A stretch of DNA of 64,000 bases from JBEVOS01 sp964563395. Its GTDB lineage: Bacteria > Pseudomonadota > Alphaproteobacteria > Caulobacterales > Aquidulcibacteraceae. The notes beneath the pieces are model-generated. The model ran no database searches. It saw nothing but the letters and a program-made list of their open reading frames with translations, and was not told the DNA's origin. Location of the stretch: contig CAZLWK010000009.1 of assembly GCA_964563395.1 (NCBI GenBank), positions 1 through 64,000 of the forward strand, given 5' to 3'. Below, one piece after another: positions 15,307-23,705 of this stretch (positions within the stretch are counted from its first letter, which is position 1; the number at the start of each line of letters is the position of its first letter). The position numbers were made by a program, and so were the translations under genes.

Positions 15307-15963
15307 ATGGACATGCCCGATCTGCCGCCCGTCGAAGACGGATTTCTCGAAGGCCCCGAGGGGTGGCCGCTGATCGGGGCGCGCGTGGCGGCGCTCATCC
15401 GTCAAGTCGGCGGGCTGACCGCGCTCGCGCTCCTGCCGTTTCTCTCCCGCGAAGCGCGGCGCGGCCTCGCCGACGCGCTCACCATTCTGGAGCGCATCGC
15501 GCAACGTCTTCTGCTGATCGCCGCCGCGCCGCTTGTGCCGGCGTTCGCCTATGTTCCTTACGCGCCGGGCGCGGCGCCCACGCCTCTTCGCGCGTCGCCG
15601 CGCTGGAGCGAGAACCCCGAGACCTGGCGCGTGCGGCTCGCCATGCCCGCCTTCCGCGCCGGCGGCGGCGCCGAGCGCGACCATGCCGGCCGGGCGCGCA
15701 ATTTCGAAAGCCAAGGCGCGCGCGCGCTCGCCTATCGGCTCGAGGCGCTGCGCCGGCTGAGCGAGGATCCCACGCGCGCCATCGCCGCCTTCGCGCGCCG
15801 GCTCGCATCGATGCGGCTCGCCCCGCAGCACCTTCTGCACGCGCCGCTGCCCAAGCGGCTCGAAGGCGCGGCCGCGCCGCAGCTTCTTGCGTCGCACATC
15901 CAGGCCTATCGCGCGCTCAAGGCGCTGCGCGACCGCCTGATCCGGCGGCCCGATACGTCGTGA
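15307..15963 (+). CDS. hypothetical protein
   Basis: 218 residues that I do not recognise. The N-terminus (MDMPDLPPVEDG) is acidic, with no signal peptide, and the middle carries one mildly hydrophobic stretch (LLLIAAAPLVPAFAYVPY). The C-terminal half is rich in Arg, Leu and Ala and probably helical. The codon pattern (G/C in third positions throughout) supports coding on this strand instead of the long antisense frame. A small cytoplasmic or membrane-associated protein is the most that can be said. Confidence 0.6.
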   Translation: MDMPDLPPVEDGFLEGPEGWPLIGARVAALIRQVGGLTALALLPFLSREARRGLADALTILERIAQRLLLIAAAPLVPAFAYVPYAPGAAPTPLRASPRWSENPETWRVRLAMPAFRAGGGAERDHAGRARNFESQGARALAYRLEALRRLSEDPTRAIAAFARRLASMRLAPQHLLHAPLPKRLEGAAAPQLLASHIQAYRALKALRDRLIRRPDTS

Positions 15964-16122
15964 AATCTTGACGTGCGTCATCGCCCGCTTTCGCCCCGCG
16001 CGCCCCCCGTGCGCGGGGGCAAAAGCGCTGCGCGCCGCCCGGACCCGGCCGCTTCGCTTGGACCGGCGCGCCCTTCTGGGCTAGATTCGCGCCGCTCCGC
16101 CCAGAATGACAGGCAGGTTTCC

Positions 16123-16845
16123 ATGTCGGCTCAGAACGATGCGGCCCCGATTCACGGGGAGGAGACGCCGGAAGGCGCGGCGGGCGAGGCGGCGGGCGCC
16201 GCCGGCGCGCGCAAGGGGCGCCTCCATCTCGACAAGGCCGATCTGCAAAAAGCCCGCGCCAAGGCCGAATTCATCCTCTCCCGCGCGTGGGGCCTGATGC
16301 GCGATCCCCGCGCCGAATGGGAGCAGATCCGGGCCGAAGAGACGAGCACGCCGGCCATCCTCGCCGGCTATGTGGCGCCGCTCGCCGCGATCCCGCCGCT
16401 CTGCGGGGCGATCGGCTCGTTCGCATTCGGCGAATCCTTCGGCGGCACGATCATCCGCACCGCGCTCGACAAGGTGGTGATCAGCGCGGCCGTCACCTTC
16501 CTCGCCAGCATCGCGCTGGTCTATTTCCTCGGCATCCTGATCAACGCCGTGGCCGAGAATTTCGACGCCGAGCGCGACGATCTCGCCGCGCAGAAGGTCG
16601 CCGCCTACGCCATGACGCCGGCCTTCATGAGCGGGGTGTTCTCGCTCTGGCCCCCGCTCTGGTGGGTGAGCCTCATCGGCATCGCGATGACGGCGTTCCT
16701 GTTCTATCGCGGCCTGCCGCCCTTGATGAAGGTCGAGCCGCAACGCGCGCTCGGCTATGCGACGACGGTGATGATCACCGGGCTCGTCGCCTTCATCATC
16801 CTCTTCGCCTTGGCCGGCTGCGTGACCAATTCGGGCGGACTTTGA
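16123..16845 (+). CDS. Yip1-domain membrane protein
   Basis: 240 residues. A charged N-terminal segment of about 55 residues is followed by a motif shared with the next gene (LMRDPRAEWEQIRAEETSTPAILAGYVAPLAAIPPLCG) and then about five membrane helices, the layout of bacterial Yip1/DUF1282-type proteins. ATG at 16123 follows an AGGCAGG motif; an in-frame upstream extension to 15973 is Pro/Arg-rich and unlikely to be translated. Function in bacteria is unknown. Tandem with a paralogue 30 bp downstream. Confidence 0.82.
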   Translation: MSAQNDAAPIHGEETPEGAAGEAAGAAGARKGRLHLDKADLQKARAKAEFILSRAWGLMRDPRAEWEQIRAEETSTPAILAGYVAPLAAIPPLCGAIGSFAFGESFGGTIIRTALDKVVISAAVTFLASIALVYFLGILINAVAENFDAERDDLAAQKVAAYAMTPAFMSGVFSLWPPLWWVSLIGIAMTAFLFYRGLPPLMKVEPQRALGYATTVMITGLVAFIILFALAGCVTNSGGL

Positions 16846-16875
16846 GTTTTCACGCTTCAACACGGATGTGAGCGC

Positions 16876-18066
16876 ATGACCTTGATTGAACCGGCCGGCG
16901 CTGGCCTCGTGCAGCGCGTGCGCAACATGTTGGTGCAGCCGCGCGCGGAATGGGAGGCCATCGCCACGGAGCGCACCTCGCTCGGTGCGCTGCTGACGGG
17001 CTATGTGGCGCCGCTCGCGGCGATCGCGGCCTTGTGCGGCTTCATCGGTCTCGTCGTGTTCGGCGTGGGCGCATTCGGCGTGACGGTGCGCGTGCCCCTC
17101 ATTCCGGGCCTGATCGGCGCGGTCGCGCAGATCGCGTTGACGCTCGGCTGGGTGGCGGTCGTCGGGATCATCATCAAGGCGCTCGCGCCCACGTTCGGCT
17201 CCGAGCCCGATGAGATGCGCGCCAATCAGCTCGCGGCCTATTCCAGCACGGCGGCCATTGTCGGTTCGTTCGCGCAGATCGTTCCCGCGCTTGGCATTAT
17301 CGGTATCATTGGCGCGATCTATTCGCTGGTTCTGCTTTACATCGGCGTGCCGCGCCTGATGAAAACGCCGGACGATAAGAGGCTGCCCTATTTTCTCGCC
17401 ATCATCGCCGCCGCGATCGTCGCCGGTCTCGTGGCTAGTCTCGTCGTCGGCGCCGCGCGGTCCGTGACCGGTCTCGGCGGCGGCTTCGTCGCCGCCGCGC
17501 CGCCCGCGCAAGGGGAGGTGACGCTGCCGAACGGGCAGAGCGTCGATCTCTCCGAACTCGAACGCGCCGCCAAGCAGATGGAGGAGCTCGCCGCCAATCC
17601 GCAGGCCGCGCAGGCCGCCGCCGCGGCCAGCATGGATCAATTGCGCACGCTCTTGCCGGAAAGCCTGCCGGGCCTTGCGCGCACGGAGATTTCAACCAGC
17701 GCCGCCGGTCTTGGCCTGGCTCAAGCCGAAGCCACCTATGAGGGCGCGGAAGGCGCGGTCGAATTGCGCATTGTCGATCTCGGCGCGACGGGCGCGTTCG
17801 CCGCCATGGCCGGCGCCTTCGGCGCGCAGGGCAGCCGCGAGGACGCGGACGGCTATGAACGCGTCGGCCCCGTCAATGGACGCATGACCATGGAGAAGCT
17901 CGATCGCGCCGCGGGCCGCGCCGAATATGGATTGATCGCCTCGGACCGCATTCTCATTCAAGCGGAAGGCCGCGGCGTCGATGTCGCGCGCGTGAAAGCG
18001 GCGGTGGAGGCGGTGGGCGTTGAACGCGCCGACGCGCTGGCTATAGACCTTGCGTCTAATCCTTGA
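16876..18066 (+). CDS. Yip1-domain membrane protein with soluble C-terminal domain
   Basis: 396 residues. The first 200 repeat the Yip1-type layout of the preceding gene (MLVQPRAEWEAIATERTSLGALLTGYVAPLAAIAALCG, then about five helices). After the last helix, a Gln/Ala-rich helical linker (around 215-255) leads to a soluble domain of about 140 residues of unknown fold (AEYGLIASDRILIQAEGRG near its end). The pair probably arose by duplication and may form a hetero-oligomer. The 3' end overlaps the convergent hisI by 11 bp. Confidence 0.82.
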   Translation: MTLIEPAGAGLVQRVRNMLVQPRAEWEAIATERTSLGALLTGYVAPLAAIAALCGFIGLVVFGVGAFGVTVRVPLIPGLIGAVAQIALTLGWVAVVGIIIKALAPTFGSEPDEMRANQLAAYSSTAAIVGSFAQIVPALGIIGIIGAIYSLVLLYIGVPRLMKTPDDKRLPYFLAIIAAAIVAGLVASLVVGAARSVTGLGGGFVAAAPPAQGEVTLPNGQSVDLSELERAAKQMEELAANPQAAQAAAAASMDQLRTLLPESLPGLARTEISTSAAGLGLAQAEATYEGAEGAVELRIVDLGATGAFAAMAGAFGAQGSREDADGYERVGPVNGRMTMEKLDRAAGRAEYGLIASDRILIQAEGRGVDVARVKAAVEAVGVERADALAIDLASNP

Positions 18067-18418
18067 GCGCGGCATCGCCGTCCACGCGGCGATAGAAGCA
18101 GGAGCGCGCGCCCGTATGGCAGGCCGCGCCCATCTGCTCCACGCGCAAGAGCAGCACGTCCTGATCGCAATCGACGCGCATCTCAACGATCCGCTGGCGA
18201 TGGCCGCTTTCCTCGCCCTTGCGCCACAGCTTGGCGCGCGAGCGCGACCAATAGACGGCCTCGCCCGTTTCCTGGCTGAGGCGGAGCGCCTCCGCGTTCA
18301 TCCAGGCGAACATCAAGACCGCGCCGTTCGACGCATCCTGCGCGATCGCGGGAATGAGCCCGTCCGCGTTGAAGCGCGGCGTGAACCGATCGGTGGTTTC
18401 GATCTCGTCGCCGGCCAT
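18056..18418 (-). CDS. hisI: phosphoribosyl-AMP cyclohydrolase
   Basis: A 120-residue zinc enzyme that opens the adenine ring of PR-AMP, the third step of histidine synthesis, in the cytoplasm. Motifs: VLMFAWMNAEALRLSQETGEAVYWSRSR, the acidic VDCDQD metal site and the zinc-binding CHTGARSCFYR. It is the stand-alone HisI form without the HisE domain, usual for alphaproteobacteria. It lies 3 bp downstream of folE on the same strand, so the two are co-transcribed. Confidence 0.97.
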   Translation of the reverse strand: MAGDEIETTDRFTPRFNADGLIPAIAQDASNGAVLMFAWMNAEALRLSQETGEAVYWSRSRAKLWRKGEESGHRQRIVEMRVDCDQDVLLLRVEQMGAACHTGARSCFYRRVDGDAALKD

Positions 18419-18421
18419 CGC

Positions 18422-19036
18422 TCAGCCGTAGCCGGAGAGCTTCATGAAGCGTTGCTGCAGCGCCATGTCAGTCTTGAAGACGCCGGTGAAGCGCGTGGTG
18501 ATGGTGGAGACGTCCTCGTGATGCACGCCGCGCGTGGTCATGCATTCATGCTTGGCGTCGATCAGCACCGCCACGCCATTGGGCCGCAGCGAGGCCTGGA
18601 TCACGTCGCAGATTTGCTGCGTCATGGTCTCTTGCGTCTGAAGGCGCTTGGCGAAGATTTCGACGACGCGGGCGATCTTGGAGATGCCGACGACGCGCGC
18701 GGTCGGCATGTAGGCGACGAACGCGCGGCCAAGGAACGGCGCCATGTGGTGTTCGCAATGGCTCTCCACCTTGATGTTCTTGAGCATGACGATGTCGTCA
18801 TAGCCCTTCACGTCCTCGAAGATACGCGAGAGTTCGGCCACGGGGTCCTGCTCATAGCCGGCGAACCATTCGCCATAGGCGTCGACCACCCGCTTGGGCG
18901 TGTCGATGAGGCCCTCGCGGCTCGGATCGTCCCCGGCCCAGGCGAGCAGCGTGCGCACGGCGGCCATGGCCTCCTCGCGGCTGGGGCGAACGGGCGGGAC
19001 TTTATCGGCCGCGAGCGGCGTGACGATGGCGTTCAT
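18422..19036 (-). CDS. folE: GTP cyclohydrolase I
   Basis: 204 residues. It converts GTP to dihydroneopterin triphosphate, the first step of folate synthesis. The zinc-binding Cys/His sites are in ESHCEHHMAPF and DAKHECMTTRGV; other family motifs are DTPKRVVDAY and GISKIARVVEIFAKRLQTQE. It heads the two-gene folE-hisI unit. The 239-bp region up to the divergent cysS presumably holds both promoters; I could not place -10/-35 boxes there. Confidence 0.97.
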   Translation of the reverse strand: MNAIVTPLAADKVPPVRPSREEAMAAVRTLLAWAGDDPSREGLIDTPKRVVDAYGEWFAGYEQDPVAELSRIFEDVKGYDDIVMLKNIKVESHCEHHMAPFLGRAFVAYMPTARVVGISKIARVVEIFAKRLQTQETMTQQICDVIQASLRPNGVAVLIDAKHECMTTRGVHHEDVSTITTRFTGVFKTDMALQQRFMKLSGYG

Positions 19037-19275
19037 TCAGTACGGATCCTGTCTGAGGGGCGAGGAGTCGAGCCGGGAGGGTTCGACGGCGGACGGACCG
19101 CTTCGGCGACACCTGGACTTAACGCTCGCCCGCGAGTTTCACCCTCAGGGCGTTGCCGGAACATGGGGAGCCGCCTCAGGCGGCGCCATTCCCAGCGGCG
19201 GAAATTGAGCCTAACACGCGCTCCGCGTGTTTGCGACCCCACCGCTTTTACGACGGCGCGCGCGCCCGGATCAGC

Positions 19276-20646
19276 ATGAACGAGCTTTATCTCACCAATA
19301 CGCTCCAGCGGCGAAAAGAGCGCTTCGTCCCCGCCGATCCCAAGCGGGTGACGCTCTATCAGTGCGGCCCGACGGTTTACAATTACACCCATATTGGCAA
19401 TGCGCGTCCGCCGGTCGTGTTCGACGTGCTCTACCGCCTGTTGCGCCGCCTTTATGGTGACGGGCACGTCCTGTTCGCGCGCAATTTCACCGACATCGAC
19501 GACCGCATCATCGCCAAGGCCGCCGAGACAGGCGAGCCGATGGACGCGCTGACCGAGCGCTTCGCGCGCGTTTACGACGCCGACAATGCCGCGCTGAACG
19601 TCTTGCCGCCGACCTTCGCCCCGCGCGCGACGCAATATGTCGACGCGATGATCGACTTCATCGCGCTTCTGATCGAGAAGGGCGCGGCCTATCGCGCCGA
19701 GAGCGGCGTCTATTTCTCCGTCGCGGCGGACGCCGATTACGGAAAGCTCTCCGGGCGCGCGCAGGAGGATTTGCGCGCGGGCGCGCGCGTGGAAGGCGAG
19801 GAGGATAAGCGCGCGCCGTCCGATTTCGCGCTTTGGAAAGCCGCGAGGGAGGGCGAACCGGCCTGGGACGCGCCGTTCGGTAGAGGACGCCCCGGCTGGC
19901 ACATCGAATGCTCGGCCATGATCAAGGCGGTGCTGGGCGAGACGATCGACATTCACGCCGGCGGGCAGGACCTCATCTTTCCGCACCATGAAAACGAGAT
20001 CGCGCAATCGGAGACCGCCCATGGCCACGCCTTGGCGCGCTATTGGGTGCACAATGGCTTCGTCACCATGGACGCGGAGAAAATGTCGAAGAGCCTCGGC
20101 AATGTCGTGCTCACGCATGATCTCTTGAAGAAATGGCCGGGCGAGGCGTTGCGCTATGCGCTGCTCAGCGCGCATTATCGCGCGCCGTTGGATTTCAACG
20201 AGGCGCTGCTGAAGCAGGCGAAGGCGAGCCTTGATCGGATGTATAACGCGCTGGCGCGCGCCGATGTCGAACCCGCGCCGGACACAGCGCCGCCGGCCGC
20301 CTTCATCGAAGCTTTGTGCGATGATTTGAACACGCCCAAGGCGCTCGCCGAACTCGCGGCGATGACCGGCGCGCTCAACAGTGAAGCCGATAAGGTTGCG
20401 CGCGCGCGGATCAAGGGCGCGCTGATCGCCGCCGGCGATTTGATCGGGCTTTTGCAGGCCGATCCGGCCGCGTGGCTGCGCGGCGCGGGCGACGATTCCG
20501 CCGAGATCGACGCGCTTGTGGCCGCGCGCACCGAGGCGCGCCGCGCCAAGGATTTCGCCCGCGCCGACGCCATCCGCGCAGACCTCGCCGCGCGCGGCGT
20601 AGAAATCATGGACGGCCCCCAAGGTGCGACGTGGCGGCGGCTATGA
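19276..20646 (+). CDS. cysS: cysteinyl-tRNA synthetase
   Basis: A 456-residue class I aminoacyl-tRNA synthetase. The zinc ligand Cys30 is in LYQCGPTVYN, the HIGH motif appears as HIGN at 39-42, another zinc-site motif is GWHIECSAM followed by HHENEIAQSE, and the KMSKS loop is KMSKSLGN. ATG at 19276 gives the canonical start; the frame is open upstream to 19153 but that extension is not conserved in kind. The C-terminal helical domain (RRAKDFARADAIRADLAARGV) is typical. An imperfect hairpin (ACACGCG/CGCGTGT) near 19213-19231 lies in the leader without an obvious role. Confidence 0.97.
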   Translation: MNELYLTNTLQRRKERFVPADPKRVTLYQCGPTVYNYTHIGNARPPVVFDVLYRLLRRLYGDGHVLFARNFTDIDDRIIAKAAETGEPMDALTERFARVYDADNAALNVLPPTFAPRATQYVDAMIDFIALLIEKGAAYRAESGVYFSVAADADYGKLSGRAQEDLRAGARVEGEEDKRAPSDFALWKAAREGEPAWDAPFGRGRPGWHIECSAMIKAVLGETIDIHAGGQDLIFPHHENEIAQSETAHGHALARYWVHNGFVTMDAEKMSKSLGNVVLTHDLLKKWPGEALRYALLSAHYRAPLDFNEALLKQAKASLDRMYNALARADVEPAPDTAPPAAFIEALCDDLNTPKALAELAAMTGALNSEADKVARARIKGALIAAGDLIGLLQADPAAWLRGAGDDSAEIDALVAARTEARRAKDFARADAIRADLAARGVEIMDGPQGATWRRL

Positions 20647-20686
20647 GGGGCGATGACGTCGCGCGCGGAAAATGGTAGAAGCGCTT

Positions 20687-20899
20687 ATGGATCGCATCAC
20701 CATTTTGCCGAACGTGCGGGGCGGGCGCCCGACAATCCGCGGCATGCGCATCACCGTGGCGGAGATGCTTGAAATGTTGAGCGCCGGCATGAGCCACGCC
20801 GACATTTTGGAGGCCTACCCCTATCTTGAGGCTGACGACATCAAGGCGGCGCTCGCTTACGCGGCGAAGCATTTCGATCATCCAGTGATCACCGCCTGA
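20687..20899 (+). CDS. DUF433-type antitoxin-like protein
   Basis: A 70-residue DUF433 protein (DRITILPNVRGGRPTIRGMRITVAEML, then EAYPYLEADDIKAALAYA). This winged-helix-like family is usually the first gene of a pair with a DUF5615 PIN-like protein, as here (8-bp gap). It is presumed to be the DNA-binding antitoxin. ATG at 20687 matches the family N-terminus; ATG at 20672 is possible. Confidence 0.88.
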   Translation: MDRITILPNVRGGRPTIRGMRITVAEMLEMLSAGMSHADILEAYPYLEADDIKAALAYAAKHFDHPVITA

Positions 20900-20907
20900 G
20901 CCGCCTG

Positions 20908-21234
20908 GTGCGGTTTCTGGTCGATACGAACCTGCCTCCGGCTCTGGCGCGATGGCTCGTGGCGCGGGGACATGTGGCCGACCATGCCGCCACGCTCCTG
21001 TCGCCGCAGGCGGACGATCAGGCGATTTGGCGCCACGCGGCGGCGCTGCAGGCGATCATCGTCACCAAGGATGCGGATTTCGTCGATCTTGCGGTGCGCG
21101 ACGGCGCCGGCTCGGTCGTGCTGTTGCGTTGCGGCAATTTAAAGCTCGGGCCGTTCGCGGAATGGTTCGCCGTTAGAGCGACGGCGATGGAGCAGCTCTT
21201 GGAGATGGGCGAACGAGTTGTTGAATTGCGTTGA
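20908..21234 (+). CDS. DUF5615 PIN-like toxin candidate
   Basis: 108 residues from a GTG start. FLVDTNLPPALARWL places the first PIN-type acidic residue at Asp6, and VTKDADFVDLA supplies the next acidic cluster near residues 55-59, as in PIN-fold ribonucleases. The protein is shorter than classical VapC toxins, which is normal for DUF5615. Paired with the DUF433 gene just upstream. Ribonuclease activity is inferred from fold similarity only. Confidence 0.85.
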   Translation: MRFLVDTNLPPALARWLVARGHVADHAATLLSPQADDQAIWRHAAALQAIIVTKDADFVDLAVRDGAGSVVLLRCGNLKLGPFAEWFAVRATAMEQLLEMGERVVELR

Positions 21235-21284
21235 GCGCGCCTTGGCGCTTGACCCTGCGCCGCCGCCGCGCGATGCCGCGTGGC

Positions 21285-22547
21285 ATGGGTGAAGCGACGC
21301 ACGACAAGGCGCCAAGAGCACGCCGCGCGGGCCTCTGGTTCGTGCTCGTCACGATCTGGATCGACGTGCTCTCCTGGGGCGTGACGATCCCGGTCTATCC
21401 AAAGCTCATCATCGAGATGACCGGCGGCGACACGGTGCGCGCGGCGATGTTCGCGGGCGTGTTCATGACGATGTTCGCCGCGATCCAATTGTTCGCCAGC
21501 CCCATCCTGGGCGCTCTATCCGACCGCTATGGCCGCCGGCCTATCATCCTCACCGCGTGCGCGGGGCTTGCGGTGGATTTTGCGATCATGGCGGTGGCGC
21601 CCAATCTCTGGTGGCTGTTCATCACGCGCGTGATCCACGCAATCACCGCCGCCACGCATGCGACGGCCGCGGCCTATATCGTCGATGTGACCAAGCCCGA
21701 GGAGCGCGCCAAGGCGTTCGGCTATATGGGGGCGGCATTCAGCTTCGGCTTCATCATCGGCCCGGGCATTGGCGGCATGCTGGGCCAAATCGATGTGCGC
21801 TTGCCCTTCGTGCTCGGCGCCGTGCTCGCCTTCGCCAATGTGCTTTACGGCTATTTCGTGCTGCCGGAATCGCTCGCGCCGGAAAACCGCGCCCCGTTCC
21901 GCTGGAAGGCCGCCAACCCGATCGGCGCGCTCAATTTCCTGCGCGCGGACCGCACGCTGTTCGCGCTGTCCGGCGTGAATTTCCTGCAGCAGCTGGCGCA
22001 CCAGCTCTATCCGAGCCTCTGGGTGCTCTATACCGGCTATCGCTATCAATGGGACAGTCTGACGGTGGGCGCAGCGCTCGCCGCCTCCGGCGTGCTGACC
22101 ATGCTGGTGCAGACCTTCATGGTCGATCCCGTGGTGCGCCGCATGGGCGAACGGCGCGCCATGCTGATCGGCTTCTTCTTCTGGGGGCTCGCCTTCGCCA
22201 TCGAGGGCTGGGCGCCGAATGCGATCATCTTCCTGATCGGCATTCCGCTCGGCGCGCTCTCCAGTTTCGCGGGGCCGGCGCTGAGCTCGCTCATCTCGCA
22301 GCGCGTGGGCGCGGACGCGCAAGGCCAGCTGCAGGGCGCGAACGCCGCCTTGATCAGCATCACCGGGCTCGCCGGCCCGATCCTCTTCACCAGCACGTTC
22401 GCCTTCTTCATCGCCGAGGAGCGCGGATTTCAGGTTCCCGGCGCGCCCTTCTATATCGCCGCCGCTCTGATCTTCGCCGCCGCCGGCTGGGCAGCTTACG
22501 TCACGCGCGACAGCGCCGCGCGCGCGCTCGCCAAGGAGAGCGCATGA
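21285..22547 (+). CDS. MFS transporter, TetA/drug-efflux type
   Basis: About 420 residues with 12 predicted membrane helices. The MFS signature between helices 2 and 3 is GALSDRYGRRP, and the motif near helix 5 is FGFIIGPGIGGMLG, both typical of the TCR/Tet subgroup of proton-coupled exporters. The start is uncertain: ATG at 21285 (chosen), 21273 or an earlier in-frame start near 21231; none has a strong ribosome binding site. The stop overlaps the amidase start by 4 bp. The substrate is unknown; resistance should not be assumed from homology. Confidence 0.88.
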   Translation: MGEATHDKAPRARRAGLWFVLVTIWIDVLSWGVTIPVYPKLIIEMTGGDTVRAAMFAGVFMTMFAAIQLFASPILGALSDRYGRRPIILTACAGLAVDFAIMAVAPNLWWLFITRVIHAITAATHATAAAYIVDVTKPEERAKAFGYMGAAFSFGFIIGPGIGGMLGQIDVRLPFVLGAVLAFANVLYGYFVLPESLAPENRAPFRWKAANPIGALNFLRADRTLFALSGVNFLQQLAHQLYPSLWVLYTGYRYQWDSLTVGAALAASGVLTMLVQTFMVDPVVRRMGERRAMLIGFFFWGLAFAIEGWAPNAIIFLIGIPLGALSSFAGPALSSLISQRVGADAQGQLQGANAALISITGLAGPILFTSTFAFFIAEERGFQVPGAPFYIAAALIFAAAGWAAYVTRDSAARALAKESA

Positions 22548-23260
22548 TCGAACGCCTCTCGCCTAATATCGACAGCCGCAATGGCGTCCCGATCGATCTT
22601 GTCGTGCTGCATTATACTGGCATGCAGGATGGCGAGACGGCGCTTGCCCGCCTCACCGATCCCGCCCCGGTCGCCGGCGCCTATCCCGGCCCGTGGCAGG
22701 CGGACGATATCGATCCGGCGACGCCGCTCGCGCGCGTGAGCGCGCATTATGTGGTGGACGAGGCGGGAACGATCTATCGCGTGGCGCCGGAGGAGATGCG
22801 CGCCTGGCATGCGGGCGTGTCCTCCTGGGAGGGCGAGGAAAATATCAATGCGCGCGCCATCGGGATCGAGATCGTCAATGGCGGCCATGATTTCGGCTTG
22901 CCGCCTTATCCGCCGGCGCAGATCCAGGCGGTCATCCCGCTGCTCAAGGACATTCTCGCGCGCCATAAGCTGACGCCCGATCGCGTCGTCGCCCATTCCG
23001 ACATCGCCCCGGAGCGCAAGCTCGATCCGGGCGAGCATTTTCCCTGGAAGGCGCTCGCGGATGCGGGCGTCTCCATCTGGCCTGCCCCCGGCGATCACAA
23101 GGTCCGCGACGTCGACGTGATGCTGGCGCGCTTCGGTTATGATTTGCGCACGCCCCGCGCGGCGCGGCTCGCCGCGTTCCAGCGTCGCTTTCGCCCGGCG
23201 CGGATCGACGGCGAAGCCGACGCGGAAACGATGGCGCTCCTCGCCGCGCTCACCGATTGA
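22544..23260 (+). CDS. N-acetylmuramoyl-L-alanine amidase (AmpD/Amidase_2 type)
   Basis: 238 residues. The Amidase_2 zinc site is built from His23 in VVLHYTG and a later VVAHSDIAPERKLDPGEHFPW; AWHAGVSSWEG and GIEIVNGG are other family motifs. It cleaves the lactyl-Ala bond of muropeptides, probably in cell-wall recycling, because no signal peptide is seen (cytoplasmic like AmpD). A short C-terminal segment (FQRRFRPARIDGEADAETMALL) looks like a peptidoglycan-binding helix bundle. The gene overlaps the MFS gene and ends 30 bp before the RNase P RNA. Confidence 0.92.
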   Translation: MIERLSPNIDSRNGVPIDLVVLHYTGMQDGETALARLTDPAPVAGAYPGPWQADDIDPATPLARVSAHYVVDEAGTIYRVAPEEMRAWHAGVSSWEGEENINARAIGIEIVNGGHDFGLPPYPPAQIQAVIPLLKDILARHKLTPDRVVAHSDIAPERKLDPGEHFPWKALADAGVSIWPAPGDHKVRDVDVMLARFGYDLRTPRAARLAAFQRRFRPARIDGEADAETMALLAALTD

Positions 23261-23289
23261 TCGGGCGGGCCTCAAGGCGCATATCGACA

Positions 23290-23672
23290 AGGCCAGTCGG
23301 CCGGACGGCCGCGGCTGCGCAGACGAAAGGGCGTAGTCGAGGAAAGTCCGGGCTCCACATGGGAACGGCGGCGGGTAACGCCCGCCCAGCGTGAGCTGAG
23401 GGATAGCGCCACAGAGAACAGACCGCTTCGCGGTTTAGACCGCGCAGTAAGGGTGAAACGGTGGGGTAAGAGCCCACCGCGCCGACCGTAAGGAAGGCGG
23501 CACGGCAAGCCCCGCCGGGAGCAAGACCGAATAGGGATGCGTGGGAGTTCGCTCCCAGGGCCCCATGGCCCGCATCCGGGTAGGTCGCGCGAACCGCGCA
23601 GCGATGCGCGGTCCAGAGGAATGGTCGTCGCCCGAAAGGGTACAGGACCCGGCTTACAGGCCGACTGGCGTT
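23290..23672 (+). ncRNA. rnpB: RNase P RNA, bacterial class A
   Basis: Universal RNase P elements appear in order: GAGGAAAGTCCGGGCTCC (about 23337), ACAGA, GGGTGAAAC...GGTAAGAGCCCACC, GGAGCAAGACCGAATAGGG and, near the 3' end, ACAGGACCCGGCTTAC. The P1 helix pairs GCCAGTCGGCC (23292-23302) with GGCCGACTGGC (23659-23669), fixing the ends. A short T-run follows P1. The RNA is the catalytic subunit that matures the 5' ends of tRNA. It fills the gene-free space 23261-23705. Confidence 0.96.
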
Positions 23673-23705
23673 TTCCTCGCGATCCTTATCCGACCGGCAT
23701 TGCGT

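Noticed and set aside
20687..21234. DUF433/DUF5615 pair as a new system
   Set aside because: A common toxin-antitoxin-like arrangement with normal lengths and spacing.
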